From NCBI GenBank assembly GCA_021229015.1, contig CM037780.1, positions 60,718,961 to 60,782,960 on the forward strand: 64,000 nucleotides of DNA, written 5' to 3'. Below are positions 24,301-32,024 of the stretch, one piece after another. The first letter of the stretch is position 1. Each line of letters starts with the position of its first letter. The notes under the pieces were generated by a model. The model made no database searches, was not told where the DNA came from, and saw only the letters and a list, made by a program, of their open reading frames with translations. A program made the position numbers and the translations under genes. This DNA comes from Solen grandis (lineage: Eukaryota; Mollusca; Bivalvia; Adapedonta; Solenidae).

Positions 24301-27300
24301 TAATAGGATTTTTTGTTGAGTTTATATACAGTAGAACTTTGATAAGTCGAAGTTGAAGGGACTAACCTGAAAAGTTGGGACTTTGACTTATGTATGGTCT
24401 TTATCAATGGTCTAAATGTCAAGTCTTTGAACACTAGATAAGGATTTATTGCATCAACTTGCGGTCGTTAACATGATTTTATACAAGCATAATACATTTA
24501 TTACTGTATATGAAATGGATACTGTAAAATCATAATTTTCATTGACATTAGATTTCTTTGATTATGTACATAAGGGAGTTTCGTGGGAACATTTATTCGT
24601 GGATCTTTGTTCTAGAGAACATGAGGTCTATATAAGAGACAAGATTTCGTGGGGATTAATATTTGTGGATAAAACCCTCCACGAAATTGATGAAAATTAG
24701 TGTCCCACAAAAATTAATGATTTCACAATATCCCATTGTTTTCAGGTGTTTTCAAAACAAAACATGAAGATATTTTCAACGAAAACAATTTTATCTGTAA
24801 GCAAAATATGCATACAAAACAAAATGTTACTGACATGATTCAAATATAAAATGGATACTGAGTATAGAGTTGATCATTAATCAATAAGTTGTCACAGTTG
24901 AAGTTGTGAAAACAGCCAAAAGGCTTTGACTTATTAGACTTATTTAAATTATTATGTACAGACCTCAGAAAAACTTATACTCATTGAAAAATTTGTAACA
25001 AAGTTTGACACATAGAAATTCTACTTTATATTGAATGTTGCTCTACCATCTGTCATGTTACCTTTTCGCTCCCCAGGTGCTGGTGGCGGTGGACGAGAGG
25101 CGGAGCTGATGGCTGCACTGCAGCTTCTTCTGGACCGACTGAACTCCGGCAACATTCCCATCAATAGGAGTGTGTTAGAGCAGCTGCAGAAGGGCAGCAC
25201 TGGAGATGGTACCACAGTAACCGAGGCAACACACTTTACAGGAGGCAGTGTGAGTGATGGTGTTTGTTATCTTGTATTGACAGTGCAAAGTTTAGTCCTA
25301 TACTAAGTATAGATTGGTTGGCTTGATAAAAGGTATTACTGATTTGATATTTTTTATGTTTTTTGGGGGGATTATTTTTAAATGAGTGGTTATGTACTCA
25401 TCTGTTACTTTGAAATAAAAATGGAAGAGTTAACAAACATGATTAGACCAGATTAAAGATTAAAGACCAAGGGTGCCGTGGTCCAGTGGTAACGTATCCG
25501 ATTACGGATCCGAAGGTTGTGGGTTCGAACCCCTTTGGAGGTGAGAATTCTTCATGACCTTCCGAGGCGCAAAGTACTGGTCCAACCCAGGAACCGTCGA
25601 GAGGGATATTAGTATAAGTTGTAAGAACTTGTTTCCTAGTTGACGTAAAATAAATAAGTTTAGCCTAAACCAGATTAAATATTTATAATTATCTTTTCTG
25701 TTGGTTCTGCTCATAACTTCAGGAGTTTGAATCACACTCAGGGTAAGATTAAAAAAAGAAAAAAATCTTGGATGCAAAAATAAATACTGGTTCAACCCAG
25801 TAACCATCAAAAGGGATTATTGTAAGTAGCAAAGATTGTTCTTTCTACTGAATGTGAAGAAGTGAAGAAAAACTATATTTTAACTTTAAAGGGTTGAATT
25901 CTCTCACTTTGCATTAAAGGGCGGGTCTGGAATGGGTGGCATTAGTAGTAACAAGTGGGCCGAGCTGCTACGGCGACAGACAGGGGAGAGAATTAAACTG
26001 GAACGAGAACTGTTAAAAGAAGAACAGGAGGCTCTGGCCCAGCTGGCAGAGGAAGAAGAACAGAAACGACAGCGAACAATTGACACCCTCACAGACGGTC
26101 TTGTGTCCAATCTTCATGGTAAGTGTAGAAATCTCTGATTTGGGATTTTAAGTTAAGGGTTGTTCAATATGTGCTGGGTTGTGAATGTTTTAAAAGTAGG
26201 GATTGTTCAAGATATTTTGGTTTAAAATTTTGGGGTTTAATTAAAAAAAGGTTGTTCATTATGTACTGTATAGTCAGAGTCCAAAAGCATAAACAATATC
26301 TATGTGATTAATGATTAACTTTTAAACTAAGTCACCAAATCCTGATAATATATAAATTATCACTTTGGAGATTTATTCTTAGATGAATAATGTTACACAA
26401 TTTCAAGTTGTTATTTCTTTTTTTTTCTTTTTTTTTGCCAACAGGTACCGACAAGGCAGCAGAGATAGCTGATATCATGAATCGACATGGCCGTAATCTT
26501 GATGAGACTATGAGCAAACACAATGGAGACAAAGCTCGGCAAGCCGCGGAGCTGCAGCGCAAACTGGCCATGAGGAGGAAGGCAAAGGAAGATCAACTGA
26601 GAGAGAAGCAGAGGAAGGAGGTGGGTGGGGTAGCAGGAGACTGTATTGAGTGACCTTCTCAGAATACAGATATATTCAGATGAAGTCTTCAGATTATCCA
26701 ATCAATTTCATGTGACCAATGGTTGACCAAGTTTACACAAAGGATTAAAGATATGTTTTGGGATACCAATTTTGACTAGTTGACCTAGTCATTAGTGAAA
26801 AGGATCCCTTTGCCAGATATAGATTGTTTTAACACCTTTGCAAACAGAGCAGATGCAGATTAGACAGCTGCTGTAAGAAGGTCTCCTCTGTTAAGTCATA
26901 CAATATTGTAGCTCAGAATCTACACAACCTTCATGGCAATGAAATAGCCATTGTTCTATATACCATTGCAGTTACATGTATCACATTGTTTAAAAACCAA
27001 AATCAATAAATTTAATGTGTAGAAAGTAAAAGTAGCTTTTGGAAGATGATGATTTTATTTCATTTTATACAAAACACAAATGAAATATAATGAAACAGAT
27101 CAAGATGACCCATGTTCATTGGAATTTACGCAAACTTTCAATTGGATGGGCATTGTAAGTAGCAAATTATATCAAGGGTCATTCTAGTATACAGAAACAA
27201 GAATATTTTTGTGCAAACATACAAAAATTTGTTAAAATACCTAATTAACAAATTAGAATTCATGATGGTAAGTCATATACAGTAAGACCTCTCATTTTAA

Positions 27301-28397
27301 GACCACAATCAGTTTCAACAAAGAGTGGTCTTAATAGCAAGGTGGTCTTATCAGTGAATTTTACCATATAATCAGAACTGTTTAAAACTATTTGGTTCCA
27401 AAAATGTGTGGGCTTCATAGTGAAGCAAGGTCTTACTGCACTACTTTCTAAACCTATACAGAGAAAAAACATAACTCAACAGTGCTGATCTCTTTAAAAT
27501 AATTATATATTAATGTACTTCAAAATCTGATGATTTTAAAGATTGAAAATAGCATACATGTATGACAACTGTAAAAGTAAATCATCAAATGATTCAATCC
27601 TCTATCTGTGTATTCAGGCGGAGGCAGCTGGTCTGCAGACGCTTGGCAACAGGGGAGATTACTCCGATATGAAACTGAAGATGACACAGAGCGTGCTGGA
27701 CACGCTGGCAGCTGAGGAAGCCGCGGGACTTGCGCGTACAGAGGCTGACCTTGAGGACAACCTGGGAGAGGAAGAGCGCAGGCAGCTGGCAGACAAGATG
27801 AAGGAACATCTGGTGAGGGGTGCAGATTTTTCATTTTTCTATTTTTTTTTGTGTCCACTTTTATGAGACAACCTTTATTTTTGTGTCACCTGCGGTAAGC
27901 AGAGGTGACAGACACAGAAATCACTTTTCTGTCTGTCATGCTTGTCTGTAACAATTTTTCCATCACGCTTCAGCAGGTGACTCATGTTCAGAAGAACACT
28001 CCTGTTATTACACTGAAATCAGATCAAGACTATTCCAACCATTATTTGTTGATTTTAGAGATTAAAAATAGAGTTTGTTAAACTGAAAATATGTATATAT
28101 GCATGTGTTTATGATGTTATATTTAATGGCAAAGTTGCTACCCAGGATATTCAGGTAAAGTACATGTATAGTGAAAATGAGTGATGATTTCAGGAGCGTA
28201 TGGCACAGCAGGGCGTGATATCCCAGGAATTGCGTGACAAGTTGCTACGACAACACCAAGACAGCGAGGCCTCCCTGTCAAAGGTTCATGACATGCGCAA
28301 ACAGCAGCAGCTTCGTAATCTGCAAGAGAAAATGGCTCAGAGACGTAAACGACGCTTTGATAAGCTACGTGATGAACAGGAAAAGTACAAGAATGAT
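132..28397 (+). CDS. Large single-pass membrane protein: Cys-rich (GCC2/GCC3-like) ectodomain, TM, coiled-coil tail; 22 exons, partial both ends
   Basis: Joined exons: 132-379, 6771-6991, 7377-7597, 8034-8180, 8899-9063, 9295-9435, 9899-10084, 10316-10684, 13073-13234, 13714-14722, 16542-16692, 17527-17659, 20086-20428, 20925-21070, 21583-21766, 22553-22635, 23591-23923, 25077-25249, 25920-26118, 26445-26620, 27618-27812, 28194-28397. All introns are GT-AG and all phases agree, giving about 1,729 codons. The ectodomain has about 31 motifs of the form G-x-[HYF]-[YFIM]-C, often as CPxGYYC or CPxGTY, the pattern of GCC2/GCC3 (ephrin-receptor-like) repeats, with many N-x-S/T sites. A beta-rich domain, one membrane helix (exon 15) and a charged helical tail follow. 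The first exon and the stop codon are not in the window; the 3' end is probably lost at the gap at 28,701. Role unknown; a cell-surface receptor or adhesion protein is inference. Confidence 0.85.
380..852. other. Intron, nothing recognised
   Basis: AT-rich intron sequence after exon 1. I see no open frame, repeat copy or RNA motif. Confidence 0.6.
1341..5627 (+). mobile_element. Composite HINE/pearl-like repeat block with ~160-168-bp tandem core
   Basis: Four left ends with the palindrome AGCTCACCTGAGCAC occur at 1341, 2144, 4050 and 4593. They are followed by degenerate 160-168-bp units containing aggcctagagct and gttcaaatcatggccct. One right end at 5591-5627 has caggtgagc, a GGGCC/GGCCC hairpin (5606-5619) and CTCTTGTT. 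Subterminal inverted repeats, a 3' hairpin and a tandem core are known traits of Helentron-associated elements (HINEs) and bivalve pearl elements. A MITE is inserted at 3119-4028. Confidence 0.6.
3119..4028 (+). mobile_element. 910-bp pogo-like MITE, copy A
   Basis: The terminal inverted repeats start CAGTGAAACCTCGTTAGTCC and end in the reverse complement (tccggactaatgaggtttcactg, with a few mismatches). TA flanks both ends (3117-3118, 4029-4030). Removing the element restores the host tandem unit (gtttagta joined to catctctatc), which confirms insertion into the older repeat. No transposase is visible. It is roughly 98% identical by eye to the copy at 55486-56396. Confidence 0.8.
6771..6991 (+). 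CDS. Exon 2 of Cys-rich membrane protein
   Basis: The acceptor is tttaaacag ending at 6770 and the donor is GTAGGC at 6992; phase 0 in, phase 2 out. Motifs include CPIGYYCPAG, PCPIGTFS, CLPCLPGHYC and an N-glycosylation site (NST). The preceding intron is 6.4 kb and almost filled by a nested transposon block. Confidence 0.85.
7377..7597 (+). CDS. Exon 3 of Cys-rich membrane protein
   Basis: The acceptor is ggttacag ending at 7376 and the donor is GTAAAT at 7598; phase 2 in, phase 1 out. It encodes ICPRGYFCEAG, ACPPGTYQ and CTVCPAGFMC, a complete GCC2/GCC3-type unit. Confidence 0.85.
8034..8180 (+). CDS. Exon 4 of Cys-rich membrane protein
   Basis: The acceptor is ctgtccccag ending at 8033 and the donor is GTATGT at 8181. 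This is a symmetric 1-1 phase exon. Motifs are GHYCVFG, PCPAGTFNN, a DDVSDC linker and CTMGNYC. Confidence 0.87.
8535..8756. mobile_element. 222-bp MITE with perfect 15-bp TIRs
   Basis: AGTCCCCTACCAGTG at 8535-8549 is exactly reversed at 8742-8756. The internal sequence (ctggaaatctggatcc, accaaaattctggttgctat) recurs with divergence at 23215-23480, and its right half at 17080-17165. Confidence 0.65.
8899..9063 (+). CDS. Exon 5 of Cys-rich membrane protein
   Basis: The acceptor is gtttccag ending at 8898 and the donor is GTAAGT at 9064; symmetric 1-1. Motifs are CTGGYFCQGG, CPPGHYCPPG and MCPAGTYRAS. Confidence 0.87.
9295..9435 (+). CDS. Exon 6 of Cys-rich membrane protein
   Basis: The acceptor is cctttccag ending at 9294 and the donor is GTACTG at 9436; symmetric 1-1. 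Motifs are DDCAPCSGGYYC and CSRGYYCPDN, followed by a Thr/Pro-rich end. Confidence 0.87.
9899..10084 (+). CDS. Exon 7 of Cys-rich membrane protein
   Basis: The acceptor is ctgtacag ending at 9898 and the donor is GTGAGT at 10085; symmetric 1-1. Motifs are ECPIGYFCLEG, PCPSGYFS, CDPCPAGYYC and CPAHHYCPEG. Confidence 0.87.
10316..10684 (+). CDS. Exon 8 of Cys-rich membrane protein
   Basis: The acceptor is ttcctttgcag ending at 10315 and the donor is GTAAGG at 10685; symmetric 1-1, 369 nt. It carries four repeat cores (CETSYYC, CTAGYFC, CPEGHYC, CPAGFMC), so it probably fuses two or more ancestral exons. Confidence 0.87.
10720..10790 (+). repeat. SINE 3'-body fragment
   Basis: gtactggtcgaacctagga followed by atcattgagaggat matches the body of the tRNA-headed SINE at 25576-25610. 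No head is present. Confidence 0.4.
11305..13036 (+). mobile_element. HINE/pearl-like element with 168-bp tandem core
   Basis: The left subterminal repeat TACGCCCGAAGG (11307-11318) is inverted at the right as CCTTCGGGCGTA (12994-13005). A CCGCT-GTC-AGCGG hairpin (13013-13025) and CTCTTGTTTTT follow. The core is nine 168-172-bp units starting at 11393, 11561, 11729, 11897, 12065, 12233, 12401, 12573 and 12741, plus a partial unit at 12910. Units 2-6 look identical, implying recent amplification. It shares its end structure, but not its core, with the block at 1341-5627. It lies in the intron before exon 9 and has no coding sequence. Confidence 0.75.
13073..13234 (+). CDS. Exon 9 of Cys-rich membrane protein
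   Basis: The acceptor is gtatttcag ending at 13072 and the donor is GTATGT at 13235; symmetric 1-1. Motifs are CIAGNYCPLG, PCPTTTYLN, a DVSDC linker and CEKGYIC. It begins 36 bases after the HINE-like element that fills the preceding intron. Confidence 0.86.
13714..14722 (+). CDS. Exon 10 (large) of Cys-rich membrane protein
   Basis: The acceptor is actttcag ending at 13713 and the donor is GTAAAA at 14723; phase 1 in, phase 2 out, 1,009 nt. About 336 residues hold eight repeat cores, including CREGYYCPND, CPPGYYCPP, CPAGYYCPNS and CPAGFYCPEG. The final 90 residues lose this spacing (SCSCKGNYRSF, CVCFSGYIYFDENN) and form a Cys-rich stalk. It is long enough to look like an internal fusion of several repeat exons. 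Confidence 0.9.
14723..15682. other. Intron, nothing recognised
   Basis: AT-rich intron after exon 10. It contains only short A/T runs; the open frames on both strands lack coding character. Confidence 0.6.
15683..16340 (+). mobile_element. Truncated AGCTCACC-type HINE-like element
   Basis: It starts at agctcaccagagcc and contains three degenerate tandem units (aaggcctagagcttagatat, caccaggggtcacttgattt). No right-end hairpin is present. It lies in the intron before exon 11. Confidence 0.55.
16380..16590 (+). repeat. Degenerate tandem copies of exon-11 acceptor and 5' end
   Basis: Four units begin with an acag acceptor at about 16380, 16433, 16478 and 16538. Each continues (t)gt-tt-ctgtaa-tcctac and ggagctgt. 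The last one is the real start of exon 11. Acceptors at 16436 and 16481 would also join in frame, and the frame is open through both; the first copy would not be in frame. Confidence 0.6.
16542..16692 (+). CDS. Exon 11 of Cys-rich membrane protein (start of beta-rich domain)
   Basis: The acceptor is aactattacag ending at 16541 and the donor is GTAAGT at 16693; phase 2 in, phase 0 out. It encodes CFCNSYPSELSICDLACEAS, then a non-repeat sequence (PAVAGVLEDDGTFVVSIVD). Degenerate tandem copies of its first 50 bases and acceptor lie immediately upstream, and two of those acceptors would be in frame, so the true start could be earlier. Confidence 0.72.
16775..16980 (+). repeat. tRNA-headed SINE copy
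   Basis: The head has a Pol III A-box-like stretch (ggccaggtggttagagcg) and a degraded B box (tttcattccatgg). The body ends in gtgacttgatgtggtatcat, which recurs at 22940-22962. Confidence 0.5.
17527..17659 (+). CDS. Exon 12 of Cys-rich membrane protein
   Basis: The acceptor is ttctctacag ending at 17526 and the donor is GTAAGT at 17660; phase 0 in, phase 1 out. It encodes a non-repeat ectodomain segment (TLPNMFGPSETYRG, SNILVASFYGTVC) continuing the domain begun in exon 11. Confidence 0.8.
17890..18440 (+). repeat. ~165-bp tandem repeat, about 3-4 diverged copies
   Basis: Units contain gtttaacattgccattatct, ctggatgtctctcaaacttc and gcatatttatggccctttt. Open frames crossing it are repeat-derived. 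Confidence 0.6.
18498..19017 (+). mobile_element. 520-bp AGCTCACC-type HINE-like element
   Basis: The left end is ttagctcacctgagc. The right end is ctcaggtgaatgacac, a perfect 7-bp hairpin (agggcca, tggccct) and ttttgttt. The core has about two units with aggtcaccaggtcaaatctt. It is a more complete single copy than those at 1341-5627. Confidence 0.65.
19018..20085. other. Intron, low-complexity A-rich tract
   Basis: It contains diverged repeats of cttcaatacttagacagttg and gaccttgacctt, and an A/C-rich tract at 19660-19720. No gene. Confidence 0.55.
20086..20428 (+). CDS. Exon 13 of Cys-rich membrane protein: cupredoxin-like beta domain
   Basis: The acceptor is ttgtctcacag ending at 20085 and the donor is GTAAGA at 20429; phase 1 in, phase 2 out. 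It contains VMCVEAGEMVIFKL and, near the end, FAHVFTEGGNYVFYDS. The latter resembles the final strands of plastocyanin-like folds, where H-x-F-x-E-x-G-x-Y-x-F-Y-C precedes the copper site. Here the usual Cys is Asp and no His/Met ligands follow, so copper binding is unlikely. The fold assignment is inference from pattern only. Confidence 0.82.
20925..21070 (+). CDS. Exon 14 of Cys-rich membrane protein (end of beta domain, stalk)
   Basis: The acceptor is tcattctag ending at 20924 and the donor is GTCTGT at 21071, a weak donor; phase 2 in, phase 1 out. It completes LEILINVEPTGSSC, as expected of a last beta strand, then gives a membrane-proximal stalk ending in LAPDWTLIF. Without splicing here the frame stops seven bases later. 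Confidence 0.8.
21172..21385 (-). mobile_element. Small MITE, minus orientation
   Basis: This is an inverted copy of the element at 24521-24728: it shares gggacactaattttcgtca, the tccacgaatattaatcccca block and an end near attttacagta. It lies in the intron before the transmembrane exon. Confidence 0.5.
21583..21766 (+). CDS. Exon 15 of Cys-rich membrane protein: transmembrane helix
   Basis: The acceptor is gggttacag ending at 21582 and the donor is GTAAGT at 21767; phase 1 in, phase 2 out. It encodes the hydrophobic stretch MIGFFAVLMLLLMVAIVIW, then basic and proline-rich sequence (LPRNAGIHPILHWAPKYRS, GKPPPVPHYLRYDP). A 44-bp minisatellite built from copies of its donor site starts at the exon edge. 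Confidence 0.88.
21767..22200 (+). repeat. 44-bp minisatellite of splice-donor copies
   Basis: The array starts at the exon-15 donor. Units contain GTAAGTATACCAACACACAT and then gcttcacaaatactcaacac. GT positions at 21767, 21811, 21855, 21899 (variant GTATGT), 21943 and 21987 are 44 bases apart; a GC variant follows at 22032. Later units drift. Open frames in this block are artefacts of the repeat. Confidence 0.8.
22553..22635 (+). CDS. Exon 16 of Cys-rich membrane protein
   Basis: The acceptor is tgctttccag ending at 22552 and the donor is GTATGT at 22636; phase 2 in, phase 1 out. It is a short cytoplasmic segment: ETDVRETLGPRVVGDGAEAD, then LQSAPIFG. Confidence 0.78.
22908..22965 (+). repeat. 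SINE body fragment
   Basis: It matches 16910-16965 of the SINE above (gtgacttggtgtggtatcat). Similarity extends weakly upstream towards 22850. Confidence 0.45.
23187..23561. mobile_element. Degenerate TTAA-flanked MITE
   Basis: The ends are ccctttacttcatata and tatttatgagttaaaggg, with TTAA outside both, as in piggyBac-type elements. The interior includes a diverged copy of the 8535-8756 repeat. Confidence 0.45.
23591..23923 (+). CDS. Exon 17 of Cys-rich membrane protein: coiled coil
   Basis: The acceptor is actttacag ending at 23590 and the donor is GTGTGT at 23924; symmetric 1-1. Its 111 residues are mostly charged and helical, for example LYDKLEDQNLHLAAQLARQQ and KIEELERRLEERQQ, with heptad-like leucine spacing. 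It ends in a Gly-rich linker. Confidence 0.85.
24521..24728 (+). mobile_element. Small MITE, plus orientation
   Basis: It starts actgtaaaatcat and ends atgatttcacaata. The interior matches the minus copy at 21172-21385 (tttcgtggg, attcgtggatctttgttc). Confidence 0.5.
25077..25249 (+). CDS. Exon 18 of Cys-rich membrane protein
   Basis: The acceptor is cgctccccag ending at 25076 and the donor is GTGAGT at 25250; phase 1 in, phase 0 out. It encodes GAGGGGREAELMAALQLLLD and NRSVLEQLQKGS, a Gly linker followed by a short amphipathic helix. Confidence 0.83.
25471..25640 (+). repeat. tRNA-derived SINE
   Basis: The head GGGTGCCGTGGTCCAGTGG contains a good Pol III A box, and GGTTCGAACCC at 25522 a perfect B box. 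The tail continues gaattcttcatgaccttccg. Arms do not pair as in a mature tRNA, so this is a SINE and not a tRNA gene. A decayed body copy follows at about 25780-25830. Confidence 0.65.
25920..26118 (+). CDS. Exon 19 of Cys-rich membrane protein: coiled coil
   Basis: The acceptor is gcattaaag ending at 25919 and the donor is GTAAGT at 26119; phase 0 in, phase 1 out. A Gly/Ser linker leads into WAELLRRQTGERIKLERELL and LAEEEEQKRQRTIDTL, strongly helical. Confidence 0.83.
26445..26620 (+). CDS. Exon 20 of Cys-rich membrane protein: coiled coil
   Basis: The acceptor is tttgccaacag ending at 26444, after a long T-rich tract, and the donor is GTGGGT at 26621; phase 1 in, phase 0 out. It encodes AAEIADIMNRHGRNLDETM and ELQRKLAMRRKAKEDQLREK. 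Confidence 0.84.
27280..27438. mobile_element. 159-bp pogo-like MITE
   Basis: It begins cagtaagacctctc and ends caaggtcttactg. TA precedes the left end closely; the right flank is CA. It is related in style to the CAGTGAAACCTC elements but shorter. Confidence 0.5.
27618..27812 (+). CDS. Exon 21 of Cys-rich membrane protein: coiled coil
   Basis: The acceptor is gtgtattcag ending at 27617 and the donor is GTGAGG at 27813; phase 0 in and out, 65 codons. It encodes MKLKMTQSVLDTLAAEEAAG and NLGEEERRQLADKMKEHL. Confidence 0.84.
28194..28397 (+). CDS. Exon 22 of Cys-rich membrane protein: coiled coil (last visible)
   Basis: The acceptor is gatgatttcag ending at 28193 and the donor is GTGAGA at 28398; phase 0 in and out, 68 codons. 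It encodes SQELRDKLLRQHQDSEASLS and KMAQRRKRRFDKLRDEQEKY. The frame is open at the donor, so at least one more exon exists. None is visible before the gap 300 bases downstream or after it. Confidence 0.84.
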
Positions 28398-28700
28398 GTG
28401 AGATCATATTTTTTATCAATGTTATAAAAATAGATGTGTGTCTGAATCTAATTGCATCTAAGAATATCTTGTATCAAATAGCCTTTGGATGTTCAGATCT
28501 TCACAATCAAAGAGTTACTTATTGATTCAGACACAGGGAGTTAACCTCAAATGAACTTATTCTTAGGAATTTGTTATTTCAGAATACCCACGTGTTTCTA
28601 TATTTATGAAGACAGAATTAAAATACTTTAGAAAAATTGAATAATATCAGTTCCGTTTTAAATCATTCATTGTTGCAATCTTTTGAGACAAATCATTAAT

Positions 28701-28800
28701 NNNNNNNNNNNNNNNNNNNNNNNNNNNNNNNNNNNNNNNNNNNNNNNNNNNNNNNNNNNNNNNNNNNNNNNNNNNNNNNNNNNNNNNNNNNNNNNNNNNN
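28701..28800. other. Assembly gap (100 N)
   Basis: Exactly 100 N, the usual placeholder for a scaffold gap of unknown size. The sequence to its right shows no further exons of the upstream gene, so its 3' end may be in the unsequenced part, or the join may be wrong. Confidence 0.98.
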
Positions 28801-30580
28801 ACATAAAAGGTCTTTCAAAACACTACAAATTATACACATAGTATTTTGATAAACCCGGAGAAAAACGATAATTGACATGTGACCTTAACCTTTGCAATTT
28901 TCCGGAAACGGAAGTGACTAATGGCAATAAGATGCACTGTTGCAGCGACAGTGAATTTTTTTTTTGCAAATCGCAAAAAAAACCCCAACAACTAAGAAAT
29001 GTAGTGCTAAAAAAACCCGTAATTTTTTAATCAATAGTTTCTTAACGCGTCATGACGTCATTTTACGTCATATGACATCAGTCTTCTTAGATCTGAAAGT
29101 AATCTATATGACACATGTTCTGCCCAAATTTCAAGTTTCTAGCTTATCTGAGAACTTCGTAATACTTAAATATATTTTCAGGTCCAAAGTTCGAATCTTG
29201 GTTCAGCCACAGATCCAAAGTCTTTTTGAATCTTGCAAAATGTATATAATCCTGCACAACTTCATAATACATATATTCTGTGAAAAATCAAGTGAATCGG
29301 TCCAGAAATGACGGCTGTAGAGCGCGTACAAGCTTTGGTAGCTATTTTCAGCTCTGACGCCATGTGACGTCATATGAAGATAAAAATCACATATTCAAAA
29401 ATGTCATTGCCTCTGATATCAGTTGGTAAAATTCCATTGTTCTAGTCCCTCAGCAACTTATTGAAATAACAACATGAAATGGCGAGAAAAAAAAAGAATG
29501 ATAATAACTAGATTTCATTCGTTGATACGAATGATAGGACTTTCTGCTACATTTGTCAAGCACTAAAAGCGAAAAAAGAAAAATGATGTCAATTCCGGCC
29601 TTTAATTTGCTTTTGTGTGGCCATAACTTCATAAAGTTTGAAAAATAAACTGTTTAACTTAGAGGATATGGCAAAAGTAACTGAAAATCATTTTTTATAT
29701 CAATTTCATTTAACTTGGCCTATTTCTATAATCTATGTAACAAAAAAAATATTGAAAATGCTTACAATTCGATTGTCACATAAATCGGTCTAGCTTTATA
29801 GGTTTTCAAGATATAAGCAATGATTGATCTTAACATTTTTCCGGAAATGGAAGGGACATTGTTATAAGATCAAATGCTGCACTTTCAGTAAGAATTCATG
29901 CAAATCACACAAAAGATAAGGCCTACAGGTCTTAAAAACCGTTTAATTAAAACAACAACAACAAACAACAAAAAAACAAAACAACAACATCAAACAAACA
30001 TTGGTCCATAGAGATCACATGACATCATATAACATTGATCTCAGAATGTTAAGAAGACTTAGAGACTTATATTCAGTCCAAATATAAGCTTTCTATCTTT
30101 TCTGGAAGTGATTTTATACGTATTTGAACTGAAATTTGATGTCAATGCTTCTAATTCTTGGATTAGCCATAAAACTTTTGTCTTTTCGAATTTGGGAAAA
30201 ACGGACACCGGTTGGCATAACTAGAGCGTAACATACACATTCTGTGAAATTTTGATGAAAATAGGTCCAGAAATAATGGTTGTAGACCGCATACAAACTT
30301 GTGTAGACAACGTCAAGTTTGATGTCATATGACGTCATGGGCATAATAGGATCAATGAAATGAAATATTCAGTATCTTAAATATATGCTTTAGATTTTTC
30401 ATGCCCCTGGAACCTTTGCAACATATAGAAATTAACGCGTATATATCATCAGAAATTCTTTTTGACCTTATGACGTCATATGACGTCAAATGACGTTCGT
30501 CCTCACAAATAGAAAGAAGTCTAAGAGGTTAATATTCAGTCCAAATATCAGCTTTCTAACTTATCTGGAAGATATTTTAT
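28801..30580. repeat. Dispersed repeat family with TGACGTCA palindromes
   Basis: Related segments at about 28840-29400, 29800-30340, 30380-30580 and 35220-35520 share tccaaat-tcaagctttcta, gtccagaaatgacggctgta and gcgcatacaagcttttgtag. Perfect TGACGTCA sites occur at 29053, 29365, 30330, 30471 and 30481. I see no coding capacity and cannot name the family. Confidence 0.5.
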
Positions 30581-30586
30581 CCCTCC

Positions 30587-30675
30587 AAACTCTCTCTCTC
30601 TCTCTCCCTCCCTCCAAACTCTCTCTCTTTCCCTCTAAACTCTCTCTCCCTCTCTCTCTCTCTCTCAGGCACGCG

Positions 30676-30715
<40 letters not shown>
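30587..30715 (+). repeat. (CT)n and (CA)n microsatellites
   Basis: A CT-rich tract at 30590-30667 is followed by a long uninterrupted (AC)n run at about 30680-30713. Confidence 0.9.
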
Positions 30716-30846
30716 ATTCAAAAACAGTCAATAGGTAGTTCATTTATAATGAAATAAATATATATATTTTAAACATAGTATGATCATTTACAGGTAAGGA
30801 TATATATATATTTTCTTCTTTTAGAGATTGAATAAACAATATTTAG

Positions 30847-31251
30847 TCAGTTATATAACACATTATTTCTCAATTCAAATGAATAATACACATACATGGA
30901 TAAATTTCTTATGGTCTTTTTGTTTTCTGAAGATACTAATTCAATAAACTTTGGGACATTTGGTCTTATCCAATAATATTTCTTTATATATTTTTTTCTT
31001 AATTCATAATATAATGGACATTCTAATAAAAAATGAAATTCATCCTCTAGTAGTGAGCAACATTTACATTTTCTTTCTTCATAAATTAAAGCTTTTGGTT
31101 TATGCCACCTTCCTGTTTCTATTTCTAAGCGATGAGAAGATGTTCTTAAACGTGTTAATGCAAATCTAAATTTTTCAATATTTATATACTTGAAATATGG
31201 CTGAAAAATCTGCAAATAAATTATAGCTTCGTGCTCTAGATGAATTACCTA
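30847..31251 (-). pseudogene. LINE C-terminal fragment (CCHC-like knuckle)
   Basis: The minus-strand frame reads RFALTRLRTSSHRLEIETGR, then ERKCKCCSLLEDEFHFLLEC with C-x-C-C, H and C spacing. This matches the conserved zinc-knuckle region near the C-terminus of many invertebrate non-LTR retrotransposon proteins. It ends at a stop near 30847. The reverse-transcriptase part is absent, so it is a 5'-truncated copy. Confidence 0.65.
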
Positions 31252-31289
31252 ATTCTGAAGAATTATAGAGATTAGACATATTCTAAAAA

Positions 31290-31993
31290 GGTGAGAATCG
31301 TTTCACACCGATTGTCAAAACCATAACTACGCATAGAGAGATTAAAAGGTTCGGTTTAGTAAACGCAGAGTTATACGTCCGAGGACGGGTGACTACTACT
31401 ACTTCTACTACTACTACTACTACTGCTACTACAAATACTCTACTACATAAACAACAACTACAAAAAAACAAAATGTAAAGAAGCGTTGTGATAACACCTA
31501 AGAGTCTCGATTTATTCAAACGCATTAATATCAACATAAAAAAACATCATCATCATCAACAACAGCAACTGCTACTACTTCGACCACGTATGTTTGACAA
31601 AAATAAATAAAAAGCGATTACCGCGCCTTATGAAAAAGCGCTCTCTCCCGTTTTTCGTCGCTAGACTAAGCCGGATTAACTCGCGGTGGTTCAGTGCCGC
31701 AACAGGTGTTATTAATAAATCTTTATGAAAGTCTCATCATGGTTACATATAAAATCAAAATACAAGATAAGTTTGTTTTCATATTTATTGCTAGGACTTG
31801 TTCGTCACACGAATGCTGTATTTATTTATTTTTACACCCGAAGTTCACTAATAATGTAACAAAGAAATGAAAATGCGTGGATACTGATAGACGAAAACGC
31901 GTTGAGAGATGTAAAAAGTATTTGGTAAGAAAATATGTTGAACAATTATCGAGTTTGTGCGCGGGATATATGCGTTATGTATATGTTGTATAA

Positions 31994-32024
<31 letters not shown>

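Noticed and set aside
25471..25545. Possible functional tRNA gene
   Set aside because: A and B boxes are good, but the arms do not form a cloverleaf and a SINE body with related copies follows.
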